A stretch of 64,000 bases of DNA from assembly GCA_030537355.1 (NCBI GenBank), contig JAUNNF010000003.1, positions 62,001-126,000 on the forward strand, written 5' to 3'. Shown piece by piece: positions 17,868 to 27,798 of the stretch (within the stretch, counting starts at the first letter, position 1; each line of letters begins with the position of its first letter). The position numbers were made by a program, and so were the translations under genes. Source of the DNA: Coriobacteriia bacterium (GTDB taxonomy: Bacteria > Actinomycetota > Coriobacteriia > Coriobacteriales > Eggerthellaceae). The notes beneath the pieces are model-generated. The model had not been told where the DNA came from. It was given only the letters and a program-made list of their open reading frames with translations, and did not search any database.

Positions 17868-20828
17868 TTATTGGATAGGAATATGACAAACCTCTGCATT
17901 TACATCAAATCCAGTTAGCTTTTTAAAAGCCTGCTCATAAGCTTTGAGTTGTCCCGTATATTTTGACAAAGTAGTAGAATCAGCGTCGGTTTTGTAATCA
18001 ATTATGTGCCATTTATTATCTTTAAAATAAACAAGGTCCATAATTCCATTATATACATCTGTCCCATCAACATAGCAAAATGGCAGCTCACAATAGCATT
18101 CTGCTCCTTTAAGCTTAGCTTTTAGATCCTCTAATTTGAGAACTGCCTGCTTTAAGGCGCCTTCATACTCTTGCGCATTGAAACTAGAAGTAACTTCTTT
18201 AATTGCCGCATCTACATTAACTTTAAACTCAGAAGAAACCAGCACTTCCATCAGTTTATGCACCATAGTTCCTATTAGTGCAGCATCTTCTTTGTTTGTT
18301 GGGGTCATAACCGTTGTGATGTCTGGAATCCGCTCCTCATCACTTGGACGTTTAATATGGTACGTTGGAGCATGCTTGCTGGTATCAGTAATAAATTTTG
18401 TTTGTTTGTAAAATTCACTACCTGAAAGGCTCTCTGGCTTGTCAAGTGCGACATTCTCAACTTCTAAAACGCTCAATATGTCCTTATGCTGGCAACTTTC
18501 AATCAGTGGCCACCAAGGATTCTTGCTCTGTTCCTCAGTTGTATTACACATAATCAAAGCTTGTTTTGCCCTAGTAGCAGCAACGTAGAGCAGCCTGATT
18601 TCTTCAGCTTTTAAGGCATCGGCCTCAGCAGCTTGCTCGTCAGCAAATTCTGTTGTTTGCATACCACCAATGTTAAACATATAAGAGTTTGCAGGATTTG
18701 AGCTATAGTCAGAACGAGAAGTTGGAGTTGCATTTTTCTCATCAATCTTGTATGGATCGGCGAGGATAACGACAGGCGCTTGCAAGCCTTTGACCTTATG
18801 CAAGTTTGCAAGCAAAACTCGGTTTGAACCAGCGCTGAGCTGAGGACAGACTTCTTCACCGGTTTCTCGTGCTGCAATGTCAGCGATATAGCTTGCTGCA
18901 TCTGTCAAGCTTGCAATGCCCGATGCACGCAAAAGCTCGAGAGCAAAATAAACGTACTCAGCATACAAGCTACCAAGATAATTAAAAATCTGAAAGTCCT
19001 CCAAAATTTTTGAGAACACCGAAGCTGGAGGCATTGCTTCAACAGCCAAGGCAAAATCCTTGATATCTTGCTCTGTAATTTTTACACCTGAAAGTTGCGT
19101 AGCTGCATACATTGCCTTTTTGTCAGATGGATCAGCAACAGCACTAAAAATAGTTGAAGTTGCATATAGTGCAGGACACTCATCTGTCATGCAATAACCT
19201 CGCAGGTCAAAAGGAATGCCGAGCTCGCTTAGAGCCTTCATATAATTTTTCAGGTGATTCTTTTTACGAACAATCACCATAATATCCTTGTATTCAAACT
19301 CGGAGTTGGTAAGACCTGCAATCAACTTTGCAACAGTGGGCGCATCGTCGCTCCGATAAGCTTGAGATTTGTATTCAATATTATATGTAAAAGCACCAGA
19401 AATCCTGGATTTGACGTTGCGACCCTTGTCAGGAATTGGCGAGAAAGCTCGTTGATTTGCTGTATCTTTTGGTAAAAGCTTTGTAAACATGTCGTTAAAA
19501 ACGTGACATATCGTATCAGTCGAGCGGAAGTTCCTAATGAGCGGCAAGCGCTCCCCGACCTGCTCTTTGTCAAACAACTTTGCAACATTTAAATACGAGC
19601 TCACATCAGCATTTCTAAAGCGGTAGATTGACTGCTTTGGGTCGCCAACAATAAAAAGCGAACCCGGATGCGGAATACATTTAGTCCAATCCACATCTCT
19701 AACACGTGAGGTCAAGTAAAAGAAAATCTCAGCTTGAATAGGATTTGTGTCCTGGAACTCGTCAATCAAAAAATAGCTATGACGCTTGTAGATATAATCC
19801 ACAAGCTTGCCGTCGTTGTGTGCGATATCATCTCTCAGTAAATCACGCAGATAAATCTGGTAATCAAAAAATGAAAGTATGCCTTCACGCTTCAAAGCCT
19901 CAGCAACTATATCCGCAACGCTGGCCATATAATCGAGCGCAACACCGCACTTAAAGCTATCAATTTTCGCGAGAAGTGGTGCAAGCAACCCATCAGCCTT
20001 ATCGATTTCCCAATATGTTTCCTTCCCTGCTGGAGTTGTGTGCTGCTTAAAAAACTGACTTATGTTTGTCACGATATTTTCTGGTTCAGATTTATGGTCA
20101 AGCTCCATCTTATTGAGCGCGCTCAACGCTCTTGTAACATCATCAAAGTTTTCATCCCAATCGGAGTTTAGAGCATCAATATTGTTAACGATAACATTCA
20201 AATCATCCAAACATTTAGTCTTTACAACATCATGAGCAGGCCCTGAAAGCTCGTTTACAAGACGCAGGACGTCATCCTTAAACACAGCAACATAAGCCTC
20301 TAAGCTGCAATCAATCACAGGCACAGAAACTTGAGTATTACGCAGGTCAAGTAAGCTGCCAATTCCATCAGCAAAAATGTCGGCAGCATTCCAGTTGTAA
20401 TGCAAGAAACGAGTAAGCTTGTCGTCTCCGCCACGACGTCTGAGTTCAGCAAATATACGAGAATAAGCCTCACGCAAATCCTCGTCCAAAGACGTCTCGC
20501 TGCTTGCAGGAATTCCAGCCTCCATAGGATGTTCGGACAAAACCATATTACAGAACGAATCGATAGTACCCATAAAACAGTGGTCGATATTAGACAGTGC
20601 TTCAAAACACTCAGCCTTGGCTAACTCCTCCTGGAACCGCTCATAAAACTCACCCGCAGCAGCCTTTGTAAAAGTGATAGCGCATATCTTTTCTATCGGA
20701 ATGCCAGACTTAACCATGTTAACCATGCGATCAACAAGAACCGTAGTCTTACCAGATCCAGCACCTGCTTCAACAAAAATATTGGTGTCTAGGTTGTGCT
20801 TTATTTTCTCTCTGTTTATCTCTGGCAT
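17868..20828 (-). CDS. addA: ATP-dependent helicase/nuclease subunit A (AddA)
   Basis: AddA is the UvrD-like helicase and 3'-strand nuclease of the AddAB double-strand-break resection enzyme. The protein (986 residues from the chosen start) has Walker A EAGAGSGKTT near residue 25, the DEFQDTN motif, GDPKQSIYRFR, and LLYVAATRAKQ, and ends in a RecB-like nuclease with GIMDLVYF and the IDYKTD motif. The ATG at 20828 (MPEINREK) is preceded by a GGGGA ribosome site and replaces an upstream GTG/ATG option. It overlaps addB by 13 bases. Confidence 0.94.
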   Translation of the reverse strand: MPEINREKIKHNLDTNIFVEAGAGSGKTTVLVDRMVNMVKSGIPIEKICAITFTKAAAGEFYERFQEELAKAECFEALSNIDHCFMGTIDSFCNMVLSEHPMEAGIPASSETSLDEDLREAYSRIFAELRRRGGDDKLTRFLHYNWNAADIFADGIGSLLDLRNTQVSVPVIDCSLEAYVAVFKDDVLRLVNELSGPAHDVVKTKCLDDLNVIVNNIDALNSDWDENFDDVTRALSALNKMELDHKSEPENIVTNISQFFKQHTTPAGKETYWEIDKADGLLAPLLAKIDSFKCGVALDYMASVADIVAEALKREGILSFFDYQIYLRDLLRDDIAHNDGKLVDYIYKRHSYFLIDEFQDTNPIQAEIFFYLTSRVRDVDWTKCIPHPGSLFIVGDPKQSIYRFRNADVSSYLNVAKLFDKEQVGERLPLIRNFRSTDTICHVFNDMFTKLLPKDTANQRAFSPIPDKGRNVKSRISGAFTYNIEYKSQAYRSDDAPTVAKLIAGLTNSEFEYKDIMVIVRKKNHLKNYMKALSELGIPFDLRGYCMTDECPALYATSTIFSAVADPSDKKAMYAATQLSGVKITEQDIKDFALAVEAMPPASVFSKILEDFQIFNYLGSLYAEYVYFALELLRASGIASLTDAASYIADIAARETGEEVCPQLSAGSNRVLLANLHKVKGLQAPVVILADPYKIDEKNATPTSRSDYSSNPANSYMFNIGGMQTTEFADEQAAEADALKAEEIRLLYVAATRAKQALIMCNTTEEQSKNPWWPLIESCQHKDILSVLEVENVALDKPESLSGSEFYKQTKFITDTSKHAPTYHIKRPSDEERIPDITTVMTPTNKEDAALIGTMVHKLMEVLVSSEFKVNVDAAIKEVTSSFNAQEYEGALKQAVLKLEDLKAKLKGAECYCELPFCYVDGTDVYNGIMDLVYFKDNKWHIIDYKTDADSTTLSKYTGQLKAYEQAFKKLTGFDVNAEVCHIPIQ

Positions 20829-23068
20829 ATATCCCCAAACTGACAATATGTGCACTTCTCACTTTTAGGAATCTTAGTTTTGGTCTCCCAAGTATTAGAA
20901 TTTGCACATTTCACAAGCTCCTCGAGTTTCTCAGCAAAACGTGCCTTCATAGCCTCGTCATAAGCACATTCAACTTTCTGCCCCAAACGCAGATACCAAT
21001 ATTCACAATGATCAATATCAATCCCAGCCTGCTCACAAAGCCAAGCATACATAACAACCTGCACGCACCTGTCAATGTCGTCTGTCTTGTGCTTGACGTT
21101 CCGACCAGTTTTAAAATCAACGAGCGTGCCATCCTTCTCAACCCTATCAGGATATCCTTTTAGTTTAACACCTGATTCGTGCACAGCAGAATAGCGAGTC
21201 TCAGTGCTGATTACCTCAGCTGTAGTGTACGACTTCAGCATTGCATCCATGAACTGCTTTTTTTCGCGAGGAACTTCCGCACCAAACACAGCAGGACGCG
21301 TAAGTAAATATTCGTCAAATGCGTGGCTACAATGATCCTTGAATTCATCTTTTGATATATTGCTACCGCTAAGCAGTTCCATCATCTTATGAGCAAGATT
21401 TCCAAAAGTCTTAGCGTCTATAATACATAACGGATCCTCTGGTTCATGCGGCCATATGTCGAGCAATCGTTGCAGATAAAAAAGCTTAGGGCACTTGACA
21501 AAAGCATCAATTGCGCTGGCCGAATACTCACGATCTTGCCAATCTTTAACATGAATTGCGACTGGCTTATATTCAAACTCTGGAATTATATTTGAGTCGA
21601 TAAAGTAATTTACCTCTTCAAAGTCATTGCCAAACAAAACAGACGATGGATTTTGTGGCTTGACTTCAGCCAGGTCAAAACTAGAGTATGACAAAGTTTT
21701 GTCTTTGTAAAGCGAAATTAAGTTTTCGTAATCTTTAAGTTTTTTGTCCAACACTACATCAGACAATGGAGCGCGATCAGAAAAGTTTTTTAAATCGTCG
21801 TCAAGAAGCAAATAGCTTTCACGAACTGAACCTGGGAAGTTGGTAGAACTTAAACCACAAGCATAAAGCTTAGGTCTAACCGTACTCATAGCGCCTGCAA
21901 TGGTGGTAAGATATACCTTGCCCTCTTCGCTTATAGAATTGCCGTAATTTCTATCGAATATATCAAGAGCAATATCCTTGTAATTAGAACCAGGGTTATA
22001 ATTCAGGAAAGAGTCTATTGCATTGCAAATAAGATCGAGGGCGGCCTCGTCGTCCACGATGCAGTACTTTCTGATAAAAGCTGTAACTCCTGCCTCCATA
22101 TCTGCAGCAAAACTCCTGACAAAATCAGTATCAGTGTTGACTTTCTCGTAATCGGAAATGCGCTTATCGTTTGTAGCTTTGTTAAAACAAATTCGCAGGT
22201 TACCAATTGCCTCCAAGTATTTTTCGTTGAATAACTCAGTATTAAAAGTGCCTGATTTTAGGATTTTGTATAAGCCATCAATGCCGAAATAATTGCTTGT
22301 CTCCCAATTCATTATCAATGAGAGAAGTTTAGCTGGATTAGTAGTAGCAATCGGCTTGCCACACCCAAAAGTAATTGGAATATCGTACTGGACAGCCAAG
22401 TCATTAAAAACTTCTGTGTAGATGGCTGGGTTTGCACAAGCAATTACACACTCATCAAGGCTATGATTTTTATAAATATCTTTTAAGATGTACTTAGCTT
22501 CGTTAATTTCACCATAAGCTTTTATAGATTTTATGTTATCATTAAATTTAAATATATTTTTTAAAGACCAGTGTTTCGGATTTGAAACAAGCCTAGATTC
22601 TATAGGAGCTAGCGGAAATTCGTCCAAAATAACAGCCTCCATAGGAGGCGCCATATGAATAATATCGTCAGCATCAACTAGATTATGCTCGTGTTTGTAG
22701 TCTTGATATGCATTATACAATTCAAGTATAGCCTCGTTCTTCTCCTTAAATTGACCTGCCTTCAACGGTGTCTCAACATCATCCACAAGACTGTTCATTA
22801 CCTTAAAGGCACGTGCAATATTAACTGCATCGACATACTTTGCAGCAGAGAAAAATCCCCCTTTATTTAGTGAATAAATAATATTTGGAATGTCACTGCT
22901 AGGAATAAAGTCTGCATCAATGCTGATACCAGACTTCATCAACGAATAACGAACAAACTCAAGAGTGCTCATAATACGAACTCCTAGAGTGTTATATCCC
23001 GCCTTCGCACAACTGCGAAGTAACTCTGTAGGATTAGCTCCAGGAGCAAGTATTATAGTTTCATGCAT
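20816..23068 (-). CDS. addB: AddB-type helicase/nuclease subunit, PD-(D/E)XK family
   Basis: Partner of AddA. The C-terminal third is a RecB-like nuclease with an Fe-S staple: the upstream Cys in FVKCPKLF, nuclease residues in GYPDRVEKDGTLVDFKTG, and the cluster cysteines KCTYCQFGDIC at the very end. The N-terminal part corresponds to an AddB helicase-like region, but I see no Walker A in it. At 750 residues it is much shorter than Bacillus AddB, about 1160. The ATG lies two bases after the glucitol EIIA stop codon, so addBA appears to be read from the sugar operon. Confidence 0.85.
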   Translation of the reverse strand: MHETIILAPGANPTELLRSCAKAGYNTLGVRIMSTLEFVRYSLMKSGISIDADFIPSSDIPNIIYSLNKGGFFSAAKYVDAVNIARAFKVMNSLVDDVETPLKAGQFKEKNEAILELYNAYQDYKHEHNLVDADDIIHMAPPMEAVILDEFPLAPIESRLVSNPKHWSLKNIFKFNDNIKSIKAYGEINEAKYILKDIYKNHSLDECVIACANPAIYTEVFNDLAVQYDIPITFGCGKPIATTNPAKLLSLIMNWETSNYFGIDGLYKILKSGTFNTELFNEKYLEAIGNLRICFNKATNDKRISDYEKVNTDTDFVRSFAADMEAGVTAFIRKYCIVDDEAALDLICNAIDSFLNYNPGSNYKDIALDIFDRNYGNSISEEGKVYLTTIAGAMSTVRPKLYACGLSSTNFPGSVRESYLLLDDDLKNFSDRAPLSDVVLDKKLKDYENLISLYKDKTLSYSSFDLAEVKPQNPSSVLFGNDFEEVNYFIDSNIIPEFEYKPVAIHVKDWQDREYSASAIDAFVKCPKLFYLQRLLDIWPHEPEDPLCIIDAKTFGNLAHKMMELLSGSNISKDEFKDHCSHAFDEYLLTRPAVFGAEVPREKKQFMDAMLKSYTTAEVISTETRYSAVHESGVKLKGYPDRVEKDGTLVDFKTGRNVKHKTDDIDRCVQVVMYAWLCEQAGIDIDHCEYWYLRLGQKVECAYDEAMKARFAEKLEELVKCANSNTWETKTKIPKSEKCTYCQFGDICQR

Positions 23069-23070
23069 TA

Positions 23071-23424
23071 CTAAGAAATTTTAATAACCGTGCCGATTTG
23101 AACCTCAGGCATTGGCTTTGCCTCAACATAAATAGTTCCTGGAAGCTCAACTTCAGTAGCCCCATTAAAACAAATTGTGCAATGGCCTAAGCCTTCTAAA
23201 GTTCTCTGGGCCTCATCGCCAATAGCAGTAATCTTATAATCATTATCGTCAAAAGACAATGTCATACCAGCTTCAATTGTCCCATCCACTGGCAACACGT
23301 CAATGGTATAACAAAAATCCTTCAATGTGTCAGGAGCATTATCTCCAAACAACACCAACAATCCAGTGCCTTTAAAGTCATCAACATTTGCGCCAATTGC
23401 TTTTACTTTATTTGTGTATTTCAT
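23071..23424 (-). CDS. srlB: PTS glucitol/sorbitol EIIA component
   Basis: A 117-residue EIIA of the glucitol type, recognised by FCYTIDVLPVDGTIEAG, AIGDEAQRTLEGLGHCTICFNG and PGTIYVEA. It should pass phosphate from HPr to EIIB. The residue matching the E. coli active-site His43 (FCFIHCHG) appears to be Ile here, and the only histidine is His81, in a segment also conserved in E. coli. The active residue therefore needs checking. It has a ribosome site (AAGGAGG) and is the last PTS gene of the operon. Confidence 0.88.
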   Translation of the reverse strand: MKYTNKVKAIGANVDDFKGTGLLVLFGDNAPDTLKDFCYTIDVLPVDGTIEAGMTLSFDDNDYKITAIGDEAQRTLEGLGHCTICFNGATEVELPGTIYVEAKPMPEVQIGTVIKIS

Positions 23425-23433
23425 ACAACCTCC

Positions 23434-24471
23434 TTATGAGCCCCAAACAGACAATAACCAGAAACTCGCGCCCCATGCAAGCAAAACTCGCAGCCATCCA
23501 GTTAAGAATCGCGAGTACATAACTGACAAAACGCCAACCTCAATAGTCTCAGTTTTTGCTTCAGACAAGCCTAAACCAACAGGAATAAAATCGCAAGCTG
23601 CTTGAGTATTAATTGCAAAGAGTGCTGGCAATGCTAAATGTGGTGGAATGTTTCCAGCCCCTATTTGAGTACCAATTAATGTACCGACAATCTGAGCGAT
23701 TACAGCACCTGGACCTAGCAATGCTGAAAGACCAGGAATTGAACAAATAATACCTAGTGCCAAAAGACCCCAAATGTTACCAGCAAGAGGAGTCAAAATA
23801 TTAGCAAATGCATTACCAAAACCTGTTCCGTTGATGATACCAATAAGCAATGATACAAATGCCATGAATGGAAGCAATGTAACAATGCAAGTTTGTACTG
23901 CATCACGGGCAGCTTGGTAGAAAGTGTTTACAACTTTGCCAACGCCTAGACCAATAGATGTAAGCCAGCTTTTCTTCTTGCTTGCAGCCAGCGTCTCAGA
24001 AACTTTTTTATCAGCTGTAAACTTAGGTTTATCGTCGTCTTTCTTATCTTCTTTCTTCTTAGTTTCTTTCTTTTTAGGAGCAGGAGCACTCTCTCCATCA
24101 GCTAAGCTAACATTATCTGATTTAACTCCAGAAACATAAATATCCTCAGTTATATACTGAGCCATTGGACCACTCTTGCCCACAGGATTTGTATTTACAG
24201 TAGGAATGCGTTTTTGTGGATAAATACCACAACGAAGAGTTCCACCGCAATCGATAATTGCAAGCGCAATCTCCTCTTCAGGACACGAAGTCTTAAATCC
24301 ATTAACGGGGGTGAGTCCTGATAACTCTACAATCTTAGCCAAACATTCAGGTTCGGCACCGCCTCCTGTTATGAATATAACCTTATCTTTTTCCTCAGTT
24401 GGTGTGACAACTAATGGACCACCAAAACCGCCTGTACCTTTTTCAATTTTTATCGAATTAAATTTAGCCAT
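23434..24471 (-). CDS. srlE: PTS glucitol/sorbitol EIIB (with C-terminal membrane domain)
   Basis: A 345-residue protein with an N-terminal EIIB domain containing the type-5 site [13 protein letters not shown] (Cys75 and Cys81; Cys75 is the likely phosphocysteine), a very basic/acidic linker rich in Lys, Glu and Asp at about 125-155, and a membrane domain of about 170 residues with four to five hydrophobic segments. It matches E. coli SrlE. It sits between the EIIC gene and the EIIA gene. AGGAGGTG lies before the ATG. Confidence 0.93.
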   Translation of the reverse strand: MAKFNSIKIEKGTGGFGGPLVVTPTEEKDKVIFITGGGAEPECLAKIVELSGLTPVNGFKTSCPEEEIALAIIDCGGTLRCGIYPQKRIPTVNTNPVGKSGPMAQYITEDIYVSGVKSDNVSLADGESAPAPKKKETKKKEDKKDDDKPKFTADKKVSETLAASKKKSWLTSIGLGVGKVVNTFYQAARDAVQTCIVTLLPFMAFVSLLIGIINGTGFGNAFANILTPLAGNIWGLLALGIICSIPGLSALLGPGAVIAQIVGTLIGTQIGAGNIPPHLALPALFAINTQAACDFIPVGLGLSEAKTETIEVGVLSVMYSRFLTGWLRVLLAWGASFWLLSVWGS

Positions 24472-24481
24472 ATCACACCTC

Positions 24482-25039
24482 CTATTTCACATGATCGAGT
24501 TTAACTTTTCTATCTAGCTTAACACCTTGTTGTTTTTCAACAAACATAGTTGTTAACTCAGTTGCCCAACCTGATATAAAGTTAGCAACAATACCAACAG
24601 CCAAGTAAGCCAAAGCTAGAGGTGCAACATCCAAGCCTAAGTCTGTAATACCTTTAGAAATGCCCAACCAAATAAATATCTCCGCTGCATTTATATGCGG
24701 AAACAAGCCGCTATTTGTATGTGCATGAAATGCACAAGAAGCATAATAACAAGGCTTATAAAACTCTGGCAAGAATTTACCAATAGAAAACGCCATTGGA
24801 TTGCCCAGCATAAACATAGCTACAAAAGGTAGAACTAAGTAGCGCAGGAATGGATTTTTGGAGCAAACTTTTCCCAGCTTTTCTACACGTTTATCCCCCA
24901 CGAGCATAATAATTGCGTTCATAAGCACAAGCAACATCAAAATCGTTGGAATAATTCCAGTTACCCAATTCATGAACTGCTCGCCACCGAGCTTAAACAG
25001 ATTCATGAACGCATTAGCAAAATCCACTATTGGTTCCAT
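24482..25039 (-). CDS. srlA: PTS glucitol/sorbitol EIIC
   Basis: A 185-residue membrane protein of the GutC/SrlA family. It has the motifs [43 protein letters not shown] and [19 protein letters not shown], with about four hydrophobic segments. It forms the sugar channel with the membrane part of EIIB. Its ATG directly follows the gutM stop codon, and AGGAGGTAAG precedes it. Confidence 0.93.
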   Translation of the reverse strand: MEPIVDFANAFMNLFKLGGEQFMNWVTGIIPTILMLLVLMNAIIMLVGDKRVEKLGKVCSKNPFLRYLVLPFVAMFMLGNPMAFSIGKFLPEFYKPCYYASCAFHAHTNSGLFPHINAAEIFIWLGISKGITDLGLDVAPLALAYLAVGIVANFISGWATELTTMFVEKQQGVKLDRKVKLDHVK

Positions 25040-25480
25040 CTACTTACCTCCTTTAATCAGATTCCCAATTTTCTTAAATAGCGATGGAGGATTCTCGATA
25101 ACTCCTCCACCCTCATATGTATTATAATTGTTTGCGGCATCTGCAATTGCTTTTTTTAAATTTCTATGCTTTTCTGGACCATCTTTTTCAGTCAACTTTG
25201 AAATGTCTTTTCCTTCGAAACCCGGCAAGTCTTTAAAACGAGCAAGTACGGTAACACCTTCCATATATTTAGCCTGTTGAATGATACCATCACCATCAAT
25301 CTGGAACATAACAATAGCGCCCGCAAAAAATGCGCCATTTTTCCTGCCGACAGCCACTCTGCCCTTTTTCTTTAATTTTACAAACTCATGACTAAAATGC
25401 TTCATCTGCAACATAGAAAATGCAGTTTGCAAAAGAAAGGCTATACCAAGGACAATACCTAGTGTAATTACAATTTCCAA
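25040..25480 (-). CDS. gutM: Glucitol operon activator GutM
   Basis: A 146-residue GutM-family protein. An N-terminal membrane segment (EIVITLGIVLGIAFLLQTAFSM) is followed by KGRVAVGRKNGAFFAGAIVMFQID, the typical family block. In E. coli GutM (SrlM) promotes expression of the glucitol operon. The C-terminal end is GGGVIENPPSLFKK. It lies between the dehydrogenase and EIIC genes with almost no gap. Confidence 0.9.
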   Translation of the reverse strand: MEIVITLGIVLGIAFLLQTAFSMLQMKHFSHEFVKLKKKGRVAVGRKNGAFFAGAIVMFQIDGDGIIQQAKYMEGVTVLARFKDLPGFEGKDISKLTEKDGPEKHRNLKKAIADAANNYNTYEGGGVIENPPSLFKKIGNLIKGGK

Positions 25481-25482
25481 GT

Positions 25483-26277
25483 TTAACCTCTAGATTTACC
25501 GCCTGATGCATTAACTGTAGTTCCAGAAATATATCCACCGCGCTTACTTGCTAGATAAACACACAAATCTCCAATTTCTGAAAGCTTACCTTCTCTACCA
25601 ATTGGAATTGACTTTGTGTAGTCTGTATTCATTTCACTTACTTTAATATTTCTTGTATAAGCTAGAGCCTTCTCGTAAGCATCTGAACGTAGCCCTGTAG
25701 CTTCCATAATTCCTGGAGCAACTGCCACAACTCTTATGCCAAATTTTCCTAGCTCTTTTGCCCAAGAGCGAGTAGCACTGTCAATTGCACCTTTTGTAGC
25801 AGCGTAAATTGACTGTCCTTGACTTCCCTCTTTGCCGCTCTCTGAAGACATATTAATGATAACGCCAGACTTTGCTTTTATCATATACCTAGCGCAAGCC
25901 TGAGCACAAAGGAAAGCGCCTTTTACGTTGATACCAAAAATCTTATCGTAATCATCAACATTAAACTCATATTCAGGAGCTTCGCCTCTATCATCAACTA
26001 GTAAGCGAGGCAAATTAATACCAGCATTGTTAATAAGAAAATCAATGCGTCCGAATTTCTCATAAACGTGATCAGCCATATCGCTAACACTTTGTGCGTC
26101 CATGATGTTACACTTAATGCAATAAGCACCATCAAGCTCATCCCCTGTTTCAACACTAACATCAACAACAACGACCTTTGCACCAGCAGTAACAAACGAA
26201 TTTACAACAGCACGTCCAATGCCTGATGCGCCACCTGTTACAATTGCTACTTTATCTTCCATCTCTAACCAACTCAT
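25483..26277 (-). CDS. srlD: Sorbitol-6-phosphate 2-dehydrogenase (SDR family)
   Basis: A 264-residue short-chain dehydrogenase. It has the NAD-binding TGGASGIG, NNAG, the catalytic Ser in MSSESG and YAATK with Tyr and Lys, and ends with a GG-containing tail (GTTVNASGGKSRG). From its place in the glucitol PTS operon it should oxidise sorbitol-6-phosphate to fructose-6-phosphate. I use the ATG at 26277, which has GAGAGGAGA just upstream; the in-frame GTG at 26292 lies in that ribosome site region. Confidence 0.92.
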   Translation of the reverse strand: MSWLEMEDKVAIVTGGASGIGRAVVNSFVTAGAKVVVVDVSVETGDELDGAYCIKCNIMDAQSVSDMADHVYEKFGRIDFLINNAGINLPRLLVDDRGEAPEYEFNVDDYDKIFGINVKGAFLCAQACARYMIKAKSGVIINMSSESGKEGSQGQSIYAATKGAIDSATRSWAKELGKFGIRVVAVAPGIMEATGLRSDAYEKALAYTRNIKVSEMNTDYTKSIPIGREGKLSEIGDLCVYLASKRGGYISGTTVNASGGKSRG

Positions 26278-26288
26278 AATCTCTCCTC

Positions 26289-26945
26289 TCACATAGTTGA
26301 ATTTGGTCCGACTAGTTTATAAAAATCATTGACAAAAGCATCCACTGCCTCGTCAACATCTTTGTTGTGTATAAAATTAATCAGCAAGTCTGCAGGGATT
26401 GTGGCAGCGTCCACACCAGCTTTGGCTAGAGCCATAACCTGATCATTCCTCTTAAAACTTGCTGCTAAGATCTTTGTTTTTAAATTATTGTTTTTGTAAA
26501 TCTCTTGAATATTTTTAACAGTTCCTATGCCATCACCATAGAACTTTTCAATGCGGTTGACGTAAGGCGCAACGTATTCAGCTCCAGCTAAAGCTGCCAT
26601 AAAAGCCTGCTCTTCGGTATAGATTGCTGTACCACATGTGTGATAACCTTGTGCACTCAAATGCTTAATCGCACGAAGTCCCTCGTCAGTTACAGGAATT
26701 TTAATAACAACGTCGCCGAGTTTGTCAGTAATGCGTTTAGCTTCCTCGACCATACCATCAAAATCTTTGCTAATTGCTTGGACAAAAAGTAAATCTTTAA
26801 TTTGCTTTAGTTTTTCTAATAACTCATATGGCTCAGTATTCTCCTTGCATAAAATGCTTGGATTAGTGGTAATACCATCAATTGGAAAATACTTAACTAT
26901 ATGGTTGATTTTCTCTAAATTGGCACTATCAATTAAAATTTTCAT
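26289..26945 (-). CDS. Transaldolase/fructose-6-phosphate aldolase family protein
   Basis: A 218-residue small transaldolase. It has the N-terminal DSANLEKI, DGITTNPSIL, the Schiff-base Lys in VVIKIPVTDEGL, TAIYTEEQAFMAALAGA and AASFKRNDQVM. The length matches the TalC/FSA group rather than the long transaldolases. As first gene of the glucitol operon it probably handles fructose-6-phosphate made by the dehydrogenase. The start at 26945 (MKILIDS) follows an ACGAGGTG ribosome site; an upstream GTG would add two residues. Two overlapping TATAAT-like boxes lie upstream. Confidence 0.88.
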   Translation of the reverse strand: MKILIDSANLEKINHIVKYFPIDGITTNPSILCKENTEPYELLEKLKQIKDLLFVQAISKDFDGMVEEAKRITDKLGDVVIKIPVTDEGLRAIKHLSAQGYHTCGTAIYTEEQAFMAALAGAEYVAPYVNRIEKFYGDGIGTVKNIQEIYKNNNLKTKILAASFKRNDQVMALAKAGVDAATIPADLLINFIHNKDVDEAVDAFVNDFYKLVGPNSTM

Positions 26946-27004
26946 ATACACCTCGTGTTCTTTTTGATATTATACATTATAAGGCTAACAAGAAAGGTCA
27001 AATC

Positions 27005-27796
27005 ATGAAAAATACACTAGCTACAATTATTGGTGCAATTTTCGATTATTTTTTCCAGCTTTTTCATCTTATAGGAGATTGCTTCCATCTGAGATGGACT
27101 CCAGAAAACAGAAACGAGAACATTTTAAACCTGCTTCGTGCAGCGCTTGTTGTGCTCCCTATTATCGTGTGTATCATTTGCTGCTGTACATATTACGCAA
27201 ATCATCCTTTTGTGCCTACAGGCAACTCAATGTTTGGTTTTGATGCAATTGAAAAGTTTTATGTAATCAATTTAATAACTGTTGTTATGCTTCTTATTGC
27301 ATGTGTTATATTTTTGTTTCTTGTAAGACGCTCACCTGATTTTATGCTTGTTTTGCGTTTATTGTTGTTTAGTTTTATATTCCTACCTATTATTATTTTC
27401 TGTGTTACAAACTTGTACATGCTAATAGCTCTAGTTATAATTGTTGTACTTATTATCATACTCGGAAAACTAATATTGAACAGAGACCGTGTTGTTCCTA
27501 AAAGAAAAAGGGAGAAACCAGCACAAAAAACACGCGAAGAACATACATCAGAGCCTCCTGAGTTAAATGGTAAACCTTATACAAGCAATCAAGCTGGTAC
27601 TAAATTCAGAGTAAAAAATATGCATCGTGTAAAAATTTATGTAGGTCAAGAGGGTGAGATGATGGTTGCTACAAATACATTTGGCGAGCCATCTGTAGAC
27701 CTTGGGCCCGAACGTGATTTTAGAAGCGGAAAATTAAGCTTATTTGACGAGGAAAACAATCAAATTAATCCTCGTCAAATAAGACATATTAAATAG
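27005..27796 (+). CDS. Membrane protein of unknown function
   Basis: A 263-residue protein with four hydrophobic segments between about residues 40 and 165, very rich in Ile, Val and Leu, followed by a basic stretch (RDRVVPKRKREKPAQKTRE) and a soluble C-terminal region of about 70 residues ending NPRQIRHIK. I recognise no family. GAAAGG precedes the ATG. It is divergent from the glucitol operon and converges with the dfx gene, three bases away. The C-terminal part may be a small beta-rich domain, but this is a guess. Confidence 0.7.
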   Translation: MKNTLATIIGAIFDYFFQLFHLIGDCFHLRWTPENRNENILNLLRAALVVLPIIVCIICCCTYYANHPFVPTGNSMFGFDAIEKFYVINLITVVMLLIACVIFLFLVRRSPDFMLVLRLLLFSFIFLPIIIFCVTNLYMLIALVIIVVLIIILGKLILNRDRVVPKRKREKPAQKTREEHTSEPPELNGKPYTSNQAGTKFRVKNMHRVKIYVGQEGEMMVATNTFGEPSVDLGPERDFRSGKLSLFDEENNQINPRQIRHIK

Positions 27797-27798
27797 AT

